Of a stretch of DNA of 64,000 bases, positions 46,700 to 55,681 are shown in pieces. Each line of letters opens with the position of its first letter. Position 1 is the stretch's first letter. Under the pieces are notes generated by a model, which did not search any database, had not been told where the DNA came from, and saw nothing but the letters and a program-made list of their open reading frames with translations. Origin of the DNA: CAUZIR01 sp034421295. GTDB taxonomy: Bacteria > Chloroflexota > Dehalococcoidia > Lucifugimonadales > UBA2962. The stretch lies in the NCBI GenBank assembly GCA_034421295.1, contig DAOUKM010000019.1, forward strand, positions 124,001 through 188,000, in the 5' to 3' direction. A program made the position numbers and the translations under genes.

Positions 46700-47059
46700 C
46701 TAAAGGATCACATCCCCCTCGCTGATGAGCATCATGTACGGCTCACCGAACTGATCGGATGCCTCCAGAGACCAGTTGTGACCGCTGCCCAGGGGCCGTA
46801 ACCGTATACCCCAATCGGCTCCGTATATGAGATGCACGAGTGCCTGGCCGGAATCGGACACCGGAACGTATTCGGCGGGAACCGGTGTTCCTCCTCCTGT
46901 GCTACTCCACCCGACCACCTCGAAGACTCCCGTCCTGCCCGGTTCATCCAATCGGATTCGTTCCACGCGTACGGGACTAGCATGCGCCTCGTAGACCATC
47001 AGCGGCATGTATTCCGAGTTCGGGTTCTCGTCAACCTCGAGGTATATGTGCTCAGGCAT
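46700..47059 (-). CDS. Hypothetical protein, downstream of fabI
   Basis: 119 residues, mildly acidic, predicted mostly beta from its alternation (HIYLEVDENPNSEYMPLMVY, VRVERIRLDEPG, GIRLRPL). No signal peptide, TM or known motif is seen. No clear RBS precedes the ATG. It lies 59 bp after fabI in the same direction and could be co-transcribed. Composition is protein-like, unlike the shadow frames, but I cannot name a family. Confidence 0.45.
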   Translation of the reverse strand: MPEHIYLEVDENPNSEYMPLMVYEAHASPVRVERIRLDEPGRTGVFEVVGWSSTGGGTPVPAEYVPVSDSGQALVHLIYGADWGIRLRPLGSGHNWSLEASDQFGEPYMMLISEGDVIL

Positions 47060-47118
47060 AGCCAGGGACTCGGGCGGGCAACGCTTGATTCCCAGCGACC
47101 AGCGATGGGCTGGGCCCG

Positions 47119-47895
47119 CTATATGCCCATTACGTGATAACCGGCGTCAACGTGCACAACCTCGCCGGTGACCCCCGAGGAAAGATCCGAACAAAGATAA
47201 AGCGCCGTCTTGGCTACCTCCTCGGCGATGATGTTGCGCCGAAGGGGTGACCGCGCTGCGGCAGCCTTCTTCATATCCGTGTATCTGGCAATCACTCGAG
47301 ACGAGAGCGTATCCACGGGACCGGCCGATATCGCGTTTACCCGGACGTTCTGGGGCCCCACGTCATGCGCTAGCTGGCGAACCTCGTTTTCCAGAGCTGC
47401 CTTCGCTGTGCTCATGACGTTATAGCCGGGGAAGACCCGTTCGGCCGCCTGAAATGTCATGGTGACTATGCTGCCACCGTCCGGACTCATGTGGTCCGCT
47501 GCGTAGCGGGTCACCGGCACCAAGGAGTAAGCACTTACGTCAAGGGCGACACGGAATCCCTCCCTTGGCGTGTCAACGAACCTGCCACCGAGGTCCTGCC
47601 GGTTTGCGAAGGCTACGGAGTGGACCACGATGTCAACGCGACCGAAATCTCCGGCGACCTTCTCGAATGCTCCTTCGACATCACCATCAACGCTGACATC
47701 GCATTCGACCAGGACCGGATCGCTCCATTCACTCACCAGCTTTTCGAGGCCGCGTTTCAGCCGATCGTTCTGGTAGGCCAGGGCCACCCTGGCGCCAGAC
47801 TGACTCAAGATCTGCGCAATCGACCACGCTATGGAGCGGTGATTGGCTACGCCAAACACGACCGCCACTTTGTTCGAAAGGTCAATGGGATACAT
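47119..47895 (-). CDS. fabI: Enoyl-ACP reductase FabI (NADH)
   Basis: 258 residues, the last reduction of the fatty-acid elongation cycle. The FabI-type nucleotide motif is VFGVANHRSIAWSIA, with the glycine pattern split by SIA. The active site has the Y-x6-K form in GYNVMSTAKAALE, the hallmark of enoyl reductases as opposed to ketoreductases, followed by SAGPVDTLSSR. 10 bp separate its start from the end of the upstream SDR. A second reductase (FabL) lies at 52995. Confidence 0.93.
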   Translation of the reverse strand: MYPIDLSNKVAVVFGVANHRSIAWSIAQILSQSGARVALAYQNDRLKRGLEKLVSEWSDPVLVECDVSVDGDVEGAFEKVAGDFGRVDIVVHSVAFANRQDLGGRFVDTPREGFRVALDVSAYSLVPVTRYAADHMSPDGGSIVTMTFQAAERVFPGYNVMSTAKAALENEVRQLAHDVGPQNVRVNAISAGPVDTLSSRVIARYTDMKKAAAARSPLRRNIIAEEVAKTALYLCSDLSSGVTGEVVHVDAGYHVMGI

Positions 47896-47905
47896 AACCG
47901 GCAGA

Positions 47906-48727
47906 CTAACTCATGACCCGACCGCCGTCCACGTTAAGGGACTGCCCCGTAATGTTGCGCGCCTGCTCCGAAGCAAAAAAGGCTACGGCGTTACCTATGT
48001 CTTCGGGCTCCTGTGGACGGCCCAGAGGCGTGGAAACATCGATCAGATGGTCAAAGAGTTCTCTATTGTCCCGTGCCTCGCCGAGATCGGTGAAGACTTC
48101 GGAACCATAGGAGAATTGTCGCGCCGAGATCTTCTCCCACATCGGTGTCCATATCATCCCCGGGCACACGCAATTGACCGTGATCCCGTGGCGCGCAAGG
48201 CGCAAGGCCATGGACTGCGTATAGCTTATGACAGCCGCCTTGGAAGCATTGTAGCTGGAGCGGTCAGGGTTCCCGACCCTGCCGGCTATGGAGGCGATAT
48301 TGACTATGCTCCCACCTCCCCGGCTGACCATTTGAGGCTCTACTGCCTCCGTAGCATTGACAACTCCAAGCAGGTTGACCTCGAACGTGAAAACCCAGTC
48401 CTCCCGGGTAACCTCGAGCCTTTCATGCCAGCCGGGCGAGCCGATCACGCCCGCATTGTTGACCAGAATATGTATCTCTCCCAGGAGCCCCTGGGCAGAA
48501 GAGACGGCTTCAATGACAGCTCCCCGATCGGTAACATCCATTTCCAGTGCCACCGCGGTGCCTCCCTCCGCCCCTATGCCCCGGGCCACCTCTTCGGCTC
48601 CGCCTAGGTCTAGGTCTCCGACGGCGACTGCTGCTCCCTGAGCGGCAAGCACGCGGGAGATCCCGCCGCCTATTCCGCTGGCCCCCCCTGTTACAAGAGC
48701 GACGTTTCCCGAAAGGTCTGAGATCAT
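47906..48727 (-). CDS. Classical SDR oxidoreductase
   Basis: 273 residues from ATG 48727, with GGAGGAG 4 nt upstream; longer in-frame starts lie inside or before that RBS. Cofactor motif TGGASGIGGGIS, LVNNAGV, catalytic Ser in NIASIAG and YNASK. The Asp after beta-2 (VGDLDLGG) suggests NAD preference. The substrate is not identifiable. Transcribed just before fabI, with the divergent SDR at 48800 on its other side. Confidence 0.85.
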   Translation of the reverse strand: MISDLSGNVALVTGGASGIGGGISRVLAAQGAAVAVGDLDLGGAEEVARGIGAEGGTAVALEMDVTDRGAVIEAVSSAQGLLGEIHILVNNAGVIGSPGWHERLEVTREDWVFTFEVNLLGVVNATEAVEPQMVSRGGGSIVNIASIAGRVGNPDRSSYNASKAAVISYTQSMALRLARHGITVNCVCPGMIWTPMWEKISARQFSYGSEVFTDLGEARDNRELFDHLIDVSTPLGRPQEPEDIGNAVAFFASEQARNITGQSLNVDGGRVMS

Positions 48728-48799
48728 TTGCTCCTCCATACGGGCTGGTGGAGCGGATTGTAGCGCCACTTAACCCCAGTCCGGTGGCAGGAGGACGAA

Positions 48800-49702
48800 A
48801 TGCTTGATCGCAACGACATATTCGACCTTTCGGGCAAGACGGCGCTCGTAACCGGAGCTTCCTCCGGCCTAGGAGTGACCTTTGCCAGCGCCCTGCTGGC
48901 CAACGGCGCGTCGGTCGTAATCTGCGCCAGGCGTACAGAGCTGCTGAAGAGTGTAGCCAGGGACCTGGATCCTTCGGGAGAGCGCGTTCTCGCTCTCCCC
49001 TGCGATGTGGCGGACCCCTCGCAGATAGCCCGGATGGCAGCACGGTCGATAGACCGTTTCGGCAGGGTCGATGTGCTGGTCAATAATGCCGGCATTGACA
49101 CCGAGGGCAGCCCGTTTGCCGAGAGGATCGCCGACGAAGACTTCGCCGAGACGGTTCGGGGCAATCTCCTCGGAGTCTGGCACTGCACTCGCATCCTTGG
49201 CACGGAGATGATCGCCGACGGCGGCGGCGGATCGATAATCAACATCTCGTCGATCGGCGGGCTGGGTGGCTCAAAGGCGATGATGTCGCCGGGGTATTCG
49301 GCAGCCAAGGCCGGAGTCGTCAACCTGACGCAGAATATCGCAGCGAATTGGGCGGACCGGGGCGTCCGGGTAAACTGCATCGCTCCGGGCTATTTCCCGA
49401 GCGAACTGTCGGAGTTTGTACGCACCAATCCACCGGTGACTGAACACGTCCAAGCCCAGGTGCCGATTGGCCGCTTTGGCGAGCCCAGTGAACTGATCGG
49501 CGTCCTGTTGCTGCTGGCATCGTCCGCCGGTAGCTACATCACCGGCCAGACCGTCAACGTCGACGGAGGATTCTCTGCCACCGTCGGCGCTAGAACTCCG
49601 TCCGATGAGCTGTACGCGGCTTGGGCGAACTGGCTGCCGGGCGACAAGGGAAGCCCTTTACGCCGCGACGGCTCCTACCAGCGGCCCCGGGACGTTCCGT
49701 GA
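48800..49702 (+). CDS. Classical SDR oxidoreductase
   Basis: 300 residues, with AGGAGG upstream of ATG. Motifs: TGASSGLGVTFA, NNAGI, Ser in NISSIGG and YSAAK. The Arg-Arg after beta-2 (CARRTELL) suggests NADPH use. A C-terminal tail of about 25 residues beyond the SDR core (LYAAWANWLPGDKG) is unusual. Divergent from the SDR-fabI pair; substrate unknown. Confidence 0.85.
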   Translation: MLDRNDIFDLSGKTALVTGASSGLGVTFASALLANGASVVICARRTELLKSVARDLDPSGERVLALPCDVADPSQIARMAARSIDRFGRVDVLVNNAGIDTEGSPFAERIADEDFAETVRGNLLGVWHCTRILGTEMIADGGGGSIINISSIGGLGGSKAMMSPGYSAAKAGVVNLTQNIAANWADRGVRVNCIAPGYFPSELSEFVRTNPPVTEHVQAQVPIGRFGEPSELIGVLLLLASSAGSYITGQTVNVDGGFSATVGARTPSDELYAAWANWLPGDKGSPLRRDGSYQRPRDVP

Positions 49703-49733
49703 ATGATCCCTCGCCACAGCCGGAAGGCAATGC

Positions 49734-50675
49734 CTAGACCTTAAGGTCGTGATATCTCGGCAAAACGTCGTCGACCAGCGTCTGCAGTTGACCTGCCATC
49801 ATCCCGGGAGGGCACGCGGCCCGAAGTACGAACTTGCTGGCACCAGCTTCAATGAACTCGTCCAGCAGGGCCGTCGCATGCTCGACCGGGCCCAGTGCAT
49901 CAAGACGCCCCGACGGTACATCGGTGCGTCGCCGACCCCGGATCTGAAACGGTTCTGCGAGGCGCTCAGCCTCTCCTCTACTATCGGCGAAACAGTAAGT
50001 GAGAATGACGCCGTAGTGGTCGGCATCGATTGTGCGGCCACGCGCTTCGGCAAGTGAACTGATAGCATCTCTGCCCACCGCCACCTCTTCGGGGGTCACC
50101 TGGGACGCCAGCCATCCGTCTCCCAGTCTTGCAACCCGGCGAAGCGCCGCCTCTGAACGTCCACCTATCCAAATCGGGGGTAACTCGGCCCTGGCGGGCC
50201 TGGGATGCACCACCACATTTTCCAGGGTGAAATGGCGGCCCCGATAGGAAACGGGCATCCCCAGCCACAGCATCCTCATCACCTCGACCATCTCGTCGGT
50301 CCGGCTGGCGCGCTCAGCGCGCTCGACGCCGCAGGCCTGATATTCCCTCTCGTCTTCCGTTCCCAACCCGATTGCGGGAAGGACGCGGCCACCGGAGAGA
50401 AAATCCAGGGTCGCGATCTCTTTGGCCAGGACCGTGGGCTGGCGCAGGGGAAGGGCCAGCACGCTTGTACCCACTAGCATTCGCTTGGTTCGTGCAGCTA
50501 TGAATGAGAGGGCGACGACGGGCTCTACGTTGAGCCTTTCGGCGACCACGCGGTCGGTGAGCCAGATCGAGTCAACATCCGCCCGCTCGGCGGCGTCTAC
50601 CCAATCCCATAGGGCTTGCGGTCCCTCATCGCCAAAGGGCCATCCACTCATTCCAATGCCGATACGAATCGCCAC
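49734..50675 (-). CDS. Luciferase-like (LLM, probably F420-dependent) oxidoreductase
   Basis: 313 residues from GTG 50675 (GGGAG 7 nt upstream); an in-frame GTG at 50693 lacks a spaced RBS. TIM-barrel LLM fold: RIGIGMSGWPF opening, WLTDRVV, TSVLALPLRQPTVLAKEIAT and GRVLPAIGLGTEDEREYQAC. This arrangement resembles the F420-dependent TIGR03619-like group more than the two genes at 32129/33290. Substrate unknown. Confidence 0.83.
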   Translation of the reverse strand: MAIRIGIGMSGWPFGDEGPQALWDWVDAAERADVDSIWLTDRVVAERLNVEPVVALSFIAARTKRMLVGTSVLALPLRQPTVLAKEIATLDFLSGGRVLPAIGLGTEDEREYQACGVERAERASRTDEMVEVMRMLWLGMPVSYRGRHFTLENVVVHPRPARAELPPIWIGGRSEAALRRVARLGDGWLASQVTPEEVAVGRDAISSLAEARGRTIDADHYGVILTYCFADSRGEAERLAEPFQIRGRRRTDVPSGRLDALGPVEHATALLDEFIEAGASKFVLRAACPPGMMAGQLQTLVDDVLPRYHDLKV

Positions 50676-50864
50676 TGTCCGCTCCCGTTGCACCTCCCGC
50701 CAGGGCCCAGAGGGAAGGGGGTGATTTCCGCCATGATACAGCGCCCGCCGGAATGTGGACGCGTTGACCCGGTGCCGCCAACGTCCTTAGAATTGAACAG
50801 GCTAGTCGAGAATCTTGGAGTCTGTGGATTTCAAGTCCACGAAACCCTGACATAGAGGCGGATT

Positions 50865-51221
50865 GTGACTACAACCTCGAGCACACCCCGCAAGCCACTG
50901 ACCATTACGATCAGCGCGGAGGCTGCGGACCATGTCCGTAAGTTCGCCAAGCAGAGTGACGAGACCGCCACGGACCTGCGAGTCGCTGTTAAGGGCGGGG
51001 GATGCGCCGGGCTCACATACGTGCTCGAACTGACCGGGCCGGGCGAGGACGACAAGACGATAGAGCAAAACGGTATCCGTCTGCATGTGCCAAAGAGATC
51101 TTACGTGTTCCTTGCTGGCACGGTGCTTGAGTACTCGGGCGGCCTTAACGGCAAGGGGTTCGTGTTCAACAACCCGAATGCAAAGACGACTTGCGGCTGC
51201 GGCACCTCCTTTAGCGTCTAG
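50865..51221 (+). CDS. A-type iron-sulfur cluster carrier (IscA/ErpA/HesB)
   Basis: 118 residues from GTG 50865, with GAGG about 6 nt upstream. The HesB/IscA fold with its three cluster-ligand cysteines: one in VKGGGCAGLTYVLEL and two in the closing TTCGCGTSFSV. It would hand Fe-S clusters to apoproteins; the aconitase-type LeuC and the Fe-S glycosylase in this window are typical clients. No other Isc/Suf gene lies next to it. Confidence 0.93.
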   Translation: MTTTSSTPRKPLTITISAEAADHVRKFAKQSDETATDLRVAVKGGGCAGLTYVLELTGPGEDDKTIEQNGIRLHVPKRSYVFLAGTVLEYSGGLNGKGFVFNNPNAKTTCGCGTSFSV

Positions 51222-51519
51222 ATCGCTTCCTTGGCGGGCGAGCACCCGGCTCGTCTTGCAGTGACGGGTGGAACCGACCGGCTTGGACGGCAAGCATGGC
51301 TTGGAGCTTTGTAGGCGATCGTGTGAGGGGGTCGGGCTCCGTCCGATAGACCCAAGCGCCTTTAAGACTCGACCTGACTACCTCAAGCGGGTCGCTGTGA
51401 CCGAGAATCCCGTTGGTGCACCATCGCCAGTTTCCACATGCCGGGTACACGCAGCGGTCGGCCTTGCCTTCAACGATACCGCCGGGGGTGGTCGCCACCA
51501 ACCAGGCCTTCCACTCCAC
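51211..51519 (-). CDS. Possible small hypothetical protein
   Basis: 102 residues from GTG 51519, preceded by GGGGAAG 4 nt upstream. It fills the gap between erpA and ygfZ on the opposite strand and overlaps the erpA 3' end by 11 bp. The first 75 residues look protein-like (EWKAWLVATTPGGIVEGKA, CVYPACGNWRWC, LGHSDPLEVV); the end is basic. No family recognised, so it could still be a chance frame. Confidence 0.35.
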   Translation of the reverse strand: MEWKAWLVATTPGGIVEGKADRCVYPACGNWRWCTNGILGHSDPLEVVRSSLKGAWVYRTEPDPLTRSPTKLQAMLAVQAGRFHPSLQDEPGARPPRKRSRR

Positions 51520-51584
51520 CGACTTCCCCGGTCCCTGATGACCTTGCGAAATCACGCGCCTGCACGGATGCAAACGGGGGAATC

Positions 51585-52556
51585 TTGAGGCGGAACCCCT
51601 CTTCTGTTCTGGCCCAGTACCGCACTCTGACGGACGATGTCGCCCTCGTGGACCGCTCATCCGTCTGCCGCCTGCGGATCAAGGGCTCGGACGCCATAGA
51701 CCTACTGGACCGGCTGTCCACCAACGATCTGAGATCCCTGCCGCCGGGCAGGGGAGCTGCCACCGTCCTGACAACGAACAAGGGCCGGGTGATAGACCTT
51801 ATGCGCATAGTCAACGTGGGAGATCACCTACTTGCCTTTATCTCTCAAACAGCGCGGGACAGGGTGGTGGAGTGGATCGAGTTTTACACCTTCGACGAAG
51901 ACGTGATGGTCTCAGACATCACCGATTCGACCTTCATGATCGGCGTTGCCGGGCCCAGGGCACACCCGGATGTCGTTCGCCAATTCGCCGATGCAAGTGC
52001 GGCCTGCCTGCCAAGGTACGGGCTGGCGGAAGCAAAACTGGGTGAAGTGTCTGCAGCGGTATTCAGGAGCGACTTTCTCGGCCGTTCCGAGTTTGATTTC
52101 ATAGGTGCGGTGGCCGAGGGTCCCGCTCTGCGCGGGGTCCTCGAATCGCGGGCCAGCTACGTCGACCCCGCTGCCCTGGAGCCCCTGAGGATAGAACGGG
52201 GCATCCCGGCTTTCGGCAGCGAACTGAACGAGGACCGCAACCCGCTGGAGGCTGGATTGATAGAGTCGATCAGCTTCAACAAGGGGTGTTACGTAGGACA
52301 AGAGGTGGTCGCCCGGCTCCACACGTACGACAAGGTCCAAAGGCGTCTTGCCATCCTCGCCTGGCGGGACGGGGCGGTCGCACCAGGCGAGGGAGTGTTC
52401 GCAGGTGGCGAGCGCGTAGGGATTGTGACTTCAGTCTCGGCGCATCCGGAGGACGGCTTTGTCGGACTTGCTTACGTAAAGAGGGCCTTCCGGGGCGACG
52501 AGGTAGGCCTAGGATCCTCAAGGGCTACCGCGGCGCTAAGGTCGGCCCAGACTTAA
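51585..52556 (+). CDS. ygfZ: YgfZ/GcvT-like folate-binding protein
   Basis: 323 residues from TTG 51585 with GGGGG about 5 nt upstream; the open frame extends to 51438 but the added part is Pro/Arg-rich and unlike the family. The YgfZ signature KGCYVGQEVVARLHT is near residue 230, and folate-fold elements VLTTNKGRVIDLMRI and FIGVAGPRA-like segments precede it. YgfZ supports Fe-S enzyme maturation through folate, consistent with an A-type carrier 364 bp upstream on the same strand. A GcvT aminomethyltransferase is less likely because of the KGCYxGQE motif. Confidence 0.85.
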   Translation: MRRNPSSVLAQYRTLTDDVALVDRSSVCRLRIKGSDAIDLLDRLSTNDLRSLPPGRGAATVLTTNKGRVIDLMRIVNVGDHLLAFISQTARDRVVEWIEFYTFDEDVMVSDITDSTFMIGVAGPRAHPDVVRQFADASAACLPRYGLAEAKLGEVSAAVFRSDFLGRSEFDFIGAVAEGPALRGVLESRASYVDPAALEPLRIERGIPAFGSELNEDRNPLEAGLIESISFNKGCYVGQEVVARLHTYDKVQRRLAILAWRDGAVAPGEGVFAGGERVGIVTSVSAHPEDGFVGLAYVKRAFRGDEVGLGSSRATAALRSAQT

Positions 52557-52557
52557 C

Positions 52558-52989
52558 TCAACCCTGTTCAATCAACTCCAGCCAGTTGCCGAACGGGTCT
52601 TGCAGGTAGCAAACCAGCTTTCCCGGGACGACCTCGACGGGCGGGTTTAGCTGCCTGGCACCTTTGCTGATGAGGTGAGCGAACGTGGTCTTCATGTCGC
52701 TCACACTAAAGGCGATGTGACTCGCTCCAAGAATGCTGCGCTCCTCGGAATAGGGGCCTGAGGCCGCCGGTTGGACGTAGTGGACCAGTTCGATCACCCT
52801 GCCGTCGGGTGCTGCCACGTCGGCGACCCTTATGTGAGTGTCGTGGTATCCGAGCACCTGTGAGATGGGTCCGCCGTCCCTCTCCCGGCGATCGAGCAGC
52901 CTCAAACCGAGGACGTCGGTGTAGAAGGCGATCGCCTCCTCCAGGTCCGCCACCACTATCCCGTTGTGATTGATCCCCTGTATGGTCAC
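52558..52989 (-). CDS. VOC-family (glyoxalase-like) protein
   Basis: 143 residues. Paired beta-alpha-beta-beta-beta modules: INHNGIVVADLEEAIAFYTD in the first and SHIAFSVSDMKTTFAHLISK in the second, ending DPFGNWLELIEQ. His and Glu residues at metal positions are conserved, so a metal-dependent lyase/isomerase/dioxygenase-like activity on a small organic substrate is likely. 5 bp separate it from fabL upstream; convergent with ygfZ. Confidence 0.85.
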   Translation of the reverse strand: MTIQGINHNGIVVADLEEAIAFYTDVLGLRLLDRRERDGGPISQVLGYHDTHIRVADVAAPDGRVIELVHYVQPAASGPYSEERSILGASHIAFSVSDMKTTFAHLISKGARQLNPPVEVVPGKLVCYLQDPFGNWLELIEQG

Positions 52990-52994
52990 TTTCT

Positions 52995-53756
52995 CTACGC
53001 CTTAAGTGTCACTCCGCCGTCTACGACAATCACCTGGCCTCTTATCATCTCGGCCTGCCCAGAGCACAAGAACGCCACTACCGCCGCAATATCGCCCGGG
53101 GTGAGCGGTCGGCCGGCAACGGTTTGCCCCGCCGCCATCATCATTTGGTCCCTGTTGGGAAATGAGTCGAACGCGTCTGTCTCCACGTATCCGCCCGACA
53201 CGCCATTGACCCTTATGCCCACCGGCGCCAACTCGACCGCAAGATAGCGTGTGACGGCCTCAAGAGCGGCCTTTGAGACGCCGACCGAGAAGTAATGGGG
53301 CAGCACACGCACCGAGCCCATGCTCGAGATATTGACTATGCTGCCCCCTGAACCCATAAGACGCGATGCTTCCACGGCGCACAGCCAGGGGGCTCTGGCG
53401 TTAACTGCCATCGTCCAGTCCCAGTGCTTTGGATCAAGGTCTACCGCAGCGCGCTGAACCCCAGAGGCGGCATTGTTGATCAGGATGTCCAGCTGGCCGT
53501 AACGCTCGGCTATGGCCTCGAACAACATTCCTATCTTGTCCGGGTCGCCTACCTGGGCCTTGACCCTCAGGCAGTCCACTCCCAGTTCGAGGACGGCCCT
53601 CTCGGTATCTGCCGCCGCCTCGTGGCTGCGCATGTAGTTAAAGGCGATGTTAGAGCCGCGCCGGGCGAATTCAAGAGCGATCGCCCGACCAATGCCTCGA
53701 CTCGCACCCGTGATCAAGGCAACCTTGCCTTCGAATTCGCGGTCTCCCCCGTCCAT
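52995..53756 (-). CDS. fabL: Enoyl-ACP reductase III (FabL-like)
   Basis: 253 residues. The dinucleotide motif is TGASRGIGRAIA. The active site reads YFSVGVSKAALEAVTRYLAV: a Y-x6-K spacing and GVSKAALE/TRYLAVEL context that match Bacillus FabL rather than FabG (Y-x3-K). NGVSGGYVETDA follows, another FabL mark. It would reduce enoyl-ACP with NADPH and is typically tolerant of triclosan. This is the second enoyl reductase in the window. Confidence 0.87.
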   Translation of the reverse strand: MDGGDREFEGKVALITGASRGIGRAIALEFARRGSNIAFNYMRSHEAAADTERAVLELGVDCLRVKAQVGDPDKIGMLFEAIAERYGQLDILINNAASGVQRAAVDLDPKHWDWTMAVNARAPWLCAVEASRLMGSGGSIVNISSMGSVRVLPHYFSVGVSKAALEAVTRYLAVELAPVGIRVNGVSGGYVETDAFDSFPNRDQMMMAAGQTVAGRPLTPGDIAAVVAFLCSGQAEMIRGQVIVVDGGVTLKA

Positions 53757-53862
53757 CGCCTTCTCGCCTAGCCAAGCGGATCCCGGACTCTCGCCGACGG
53801 AGGGCCAAAGCTAGTTGACCCGCTGTAGCCGTCGATGGGAGACCAAAGATGCGACAGGAGAC

Positions 53863-54621
53863 TCACACTGCCAGACCGCCATCTACGCTGATCACCTGAC
53901 CGGTAACGTAGCGGGCCTTCTCCGAAGCCAGGAAGGCGACCAGATGCCCTACGTCATCAGGCCGACCCAGTTCCCCCATCGGGATCAGACTACGAATGCG
54001 ATCCTTGAACTTCTCCCCAAGCTCCTCCACGGTTTCGGTGCTCGTGTAGCCGGGCGTGACCACGTTCGCGGTAACGCCTCTAGTCGCCAGTTCCTTGGCA
54101 ACCGACTTGGTAAAGCCAATGATGCCGGCCTTAGAGGCTGCGTAGTTAGCCTGCCCAGCATTACCCCTGATTCCGACGATCGAGCCTATGTTGACCACTC
54201 GTCCCCAGCGGCGCTGCATCATCCCGCGAGCAAAGGCGCGGGTACAGAAAAACGTCCCGTTGAGATTCGTGTCGATCACGCTGCTCCAGGCCTCATCTCC
54301 CATGCGGACCAGCAGCGTGTCATCAATGATGCCGGCATTGTTTACAAGAATATCCACTTGAGGAAAGCGGCGGCCGACCTCGTCCGCTAATTCCCTCACC
54401 TGGTCCAGGTCACCTACATCGGCGCGAACCGCAAACGATTCGACTCCCATCTGGGTGATCTCCGAAACCAGCGCATGTGCCTCCTGCTCCGAGGACCGGT
54501 AGTTGATCGCTACGTTCACGCCTACCTCCGCCAGCCTCAGTGCGGACGCCCGCCCGATACCCTTGGCCGCACCGGTGACCACAGCGTATCTGCCAGCTAT
54601 GCCGTAGGCGCCGTCAGCCAA
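53863..54621 (-). CDS. fabG: 3-oxoacyl-ACP reductase
   Basis: 252 residues of the FabG type. Motifs: TGAAKGIGRASA, NNAGIIDDTLLVRM, NIGSIVGIRGNAGQANYAASK (Ser and Y-x3-K) and a C-terminal YVTGQVISVDGGLAV. It reduces beta-ketoacyl-ACP with NADPH. It directly follows plsX (stop of plsX at 54622, 1 bp away), in a run with the HadA/HadB-like dehydratases. Confidence 0.93.
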   Translation of the reverse strand: MADGAYGIAGRYAVVTGAAKGIGRASALRLAEVGVNVAINYRSSEQEAHALVSEITQMGVESFAVRADVGDLDQVRELADEVGRRFPQVDILVNNAGIIDDTLLVRMGDEAWSSVIDTNLNGTFFCTRAFARGMMQRRWGRVVNIGSIVGIRGNAGQANYAASKAGIIGFTKSVAKELATRGVTANVVTPGYTSTETVEELGEKFKDRIRSLIPMGELGRPDDVGHLVAFLASEKARYVTGQVISVDGGLAV

Positions 54622-55653
54622 TCAGGCCTCCGCACCGGCGCCGGCCGCCGTCGGCAAGGACCTAAGACGTTTGTTCAGGAGGGGTATGAACTCTATATCC
54701 AGCGCGAATTCGGCAGTTGCAATTGCGTTCGCCACCTCCACGGCCTCCGCTCGGCCGTGCCCGACGATGCTAACACCATCGACGCCGAGCAGTGGTCCTC
54801 CCCCCCGGGCCTGAACCGCATTGGTGGATTTCAGGATCTCCCTCTTAATCAGGCCCAAGCCCTCCGGAGGCACCTTGCCGTTCGCCACGCTTAGAAGATG
54901 TTCGACCAGAGACTCGCCAAGACCCTCCGTCAGTTTCATCACGATGTTGCCGGCGAATCCGTCGCAAACCACTACATCCACAACCCCCGCGGGCAGGTCA
55001 TTGGCCTCAACATTCCCGACGAAGTTGAGGCCACTGGCCTCTAGCAGCTTGCCCGTCTCCCTGACCTGCCGATTGCCCTTGCCCGCCTCAGCCCCCACGC
55101 TGAGTAACGCCACTCTAGGTCTCTGTATCCCCAAGAACTGGGTGGCAAAGACCTCTCCTATCGCTGCAAACGACAGCAACTGGGAGGGCCGGCAATCGAC
55201 GTTGGTCCCCACATCTATGATTATCGTCTCAGGGGCCAGGCCCAGGATCGGTCCGCCCAGGCATGGACGTTCCATGCCCTCCATCATCCCCAGGGTCACC
55301 GCAGCAGCAGCCATGGTTGCGCCAGTGGAGCCCATGGACACGCAGGCGTCAGCCTTTCCGTCCTTGACCAGGCGGGTGGCGACGGAGATCGACGAGTGGG
55401 GGTTTCGCCGCAGGGCCGACACCGGGTGACCTCCCTCCTCGACAACCCCCTCAGACTCTACGATCGAGAGCGGCAGATCCTCTGCCTCAGGATGAGCAGC
55501 CAGGCACTCCCGCAGGATGGGCGGGTCGCCGACGAGAAGTATAGCCACACCTGACGCCTTGGCCGCGAGTACAGCGCCCGCGACGGTCTGGGCCGGGGCG
55601 AAGTCGCCTCCCATAGCGTCAAGCGCGATCCTCCGCTTTGAGTCAGTCGTCAA
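54622..55653 (-). CDS. plsX: Phosphate acyltransferase PlsX
   Basis: 343 residues. Converts acyl-ACP to acyl-phosphate, the donor for PlsY in phospholipid synthesis. Opening ALDAMGGDFAP, then SMGSTGATMAAA (about residue 105), GPILGLAPETIIIDVGTNVD and VVCDGFAGNIVMKLTEG. 28 bp downstream of the HadB-like gene. Here plsX lies between a dehydratase pair and fabG, whereas in many bacteria it is next to rpmF. Confidence 0.96.
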   Translation of the reverse strand: MTTDSKRRIALDAMGGDFAPAQTVAGAVLAAKASGVAILLVGDPPILRECLAAHPEAEDLPLSIVESEGVVEEGGHPVSALRRNPHSSISVATRLVKDGKADACVSMGSTGATMAAAAVTLGMMEGMERPCLGGPILGLAPETIIIDVGTNVDCRPSQLLSFAAIGEVFATQFLGIQRPRVALLSVGAEAGKGNRQVRETGKLLEASGLNFVGNVEANDLPAGVVDVVVCDGFAGNIVMKLTEGLGESLVEHLLSVANGKVPPEGLGLIKREILKSTNAVQARGGGPLLGVDGVSIVGHGRAEAVEVANAIATAEFALDIEFIPLLNKRLRSLPTAAGAGAEA

Positions 55654-55681
55654 TCAGCTCCTCTTGGCCGCTGGTGCCGAC

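Noticed and set aside
50820..50850. GTGGA-TTTCAAG-TCCAC hairpin resembling a tRNA anticodon arm with TCA anticodon
   Set aside because: No acceptor stem, D-arm or T-loop is present around it, so it is not a tRNA-Sec or other tRNA.
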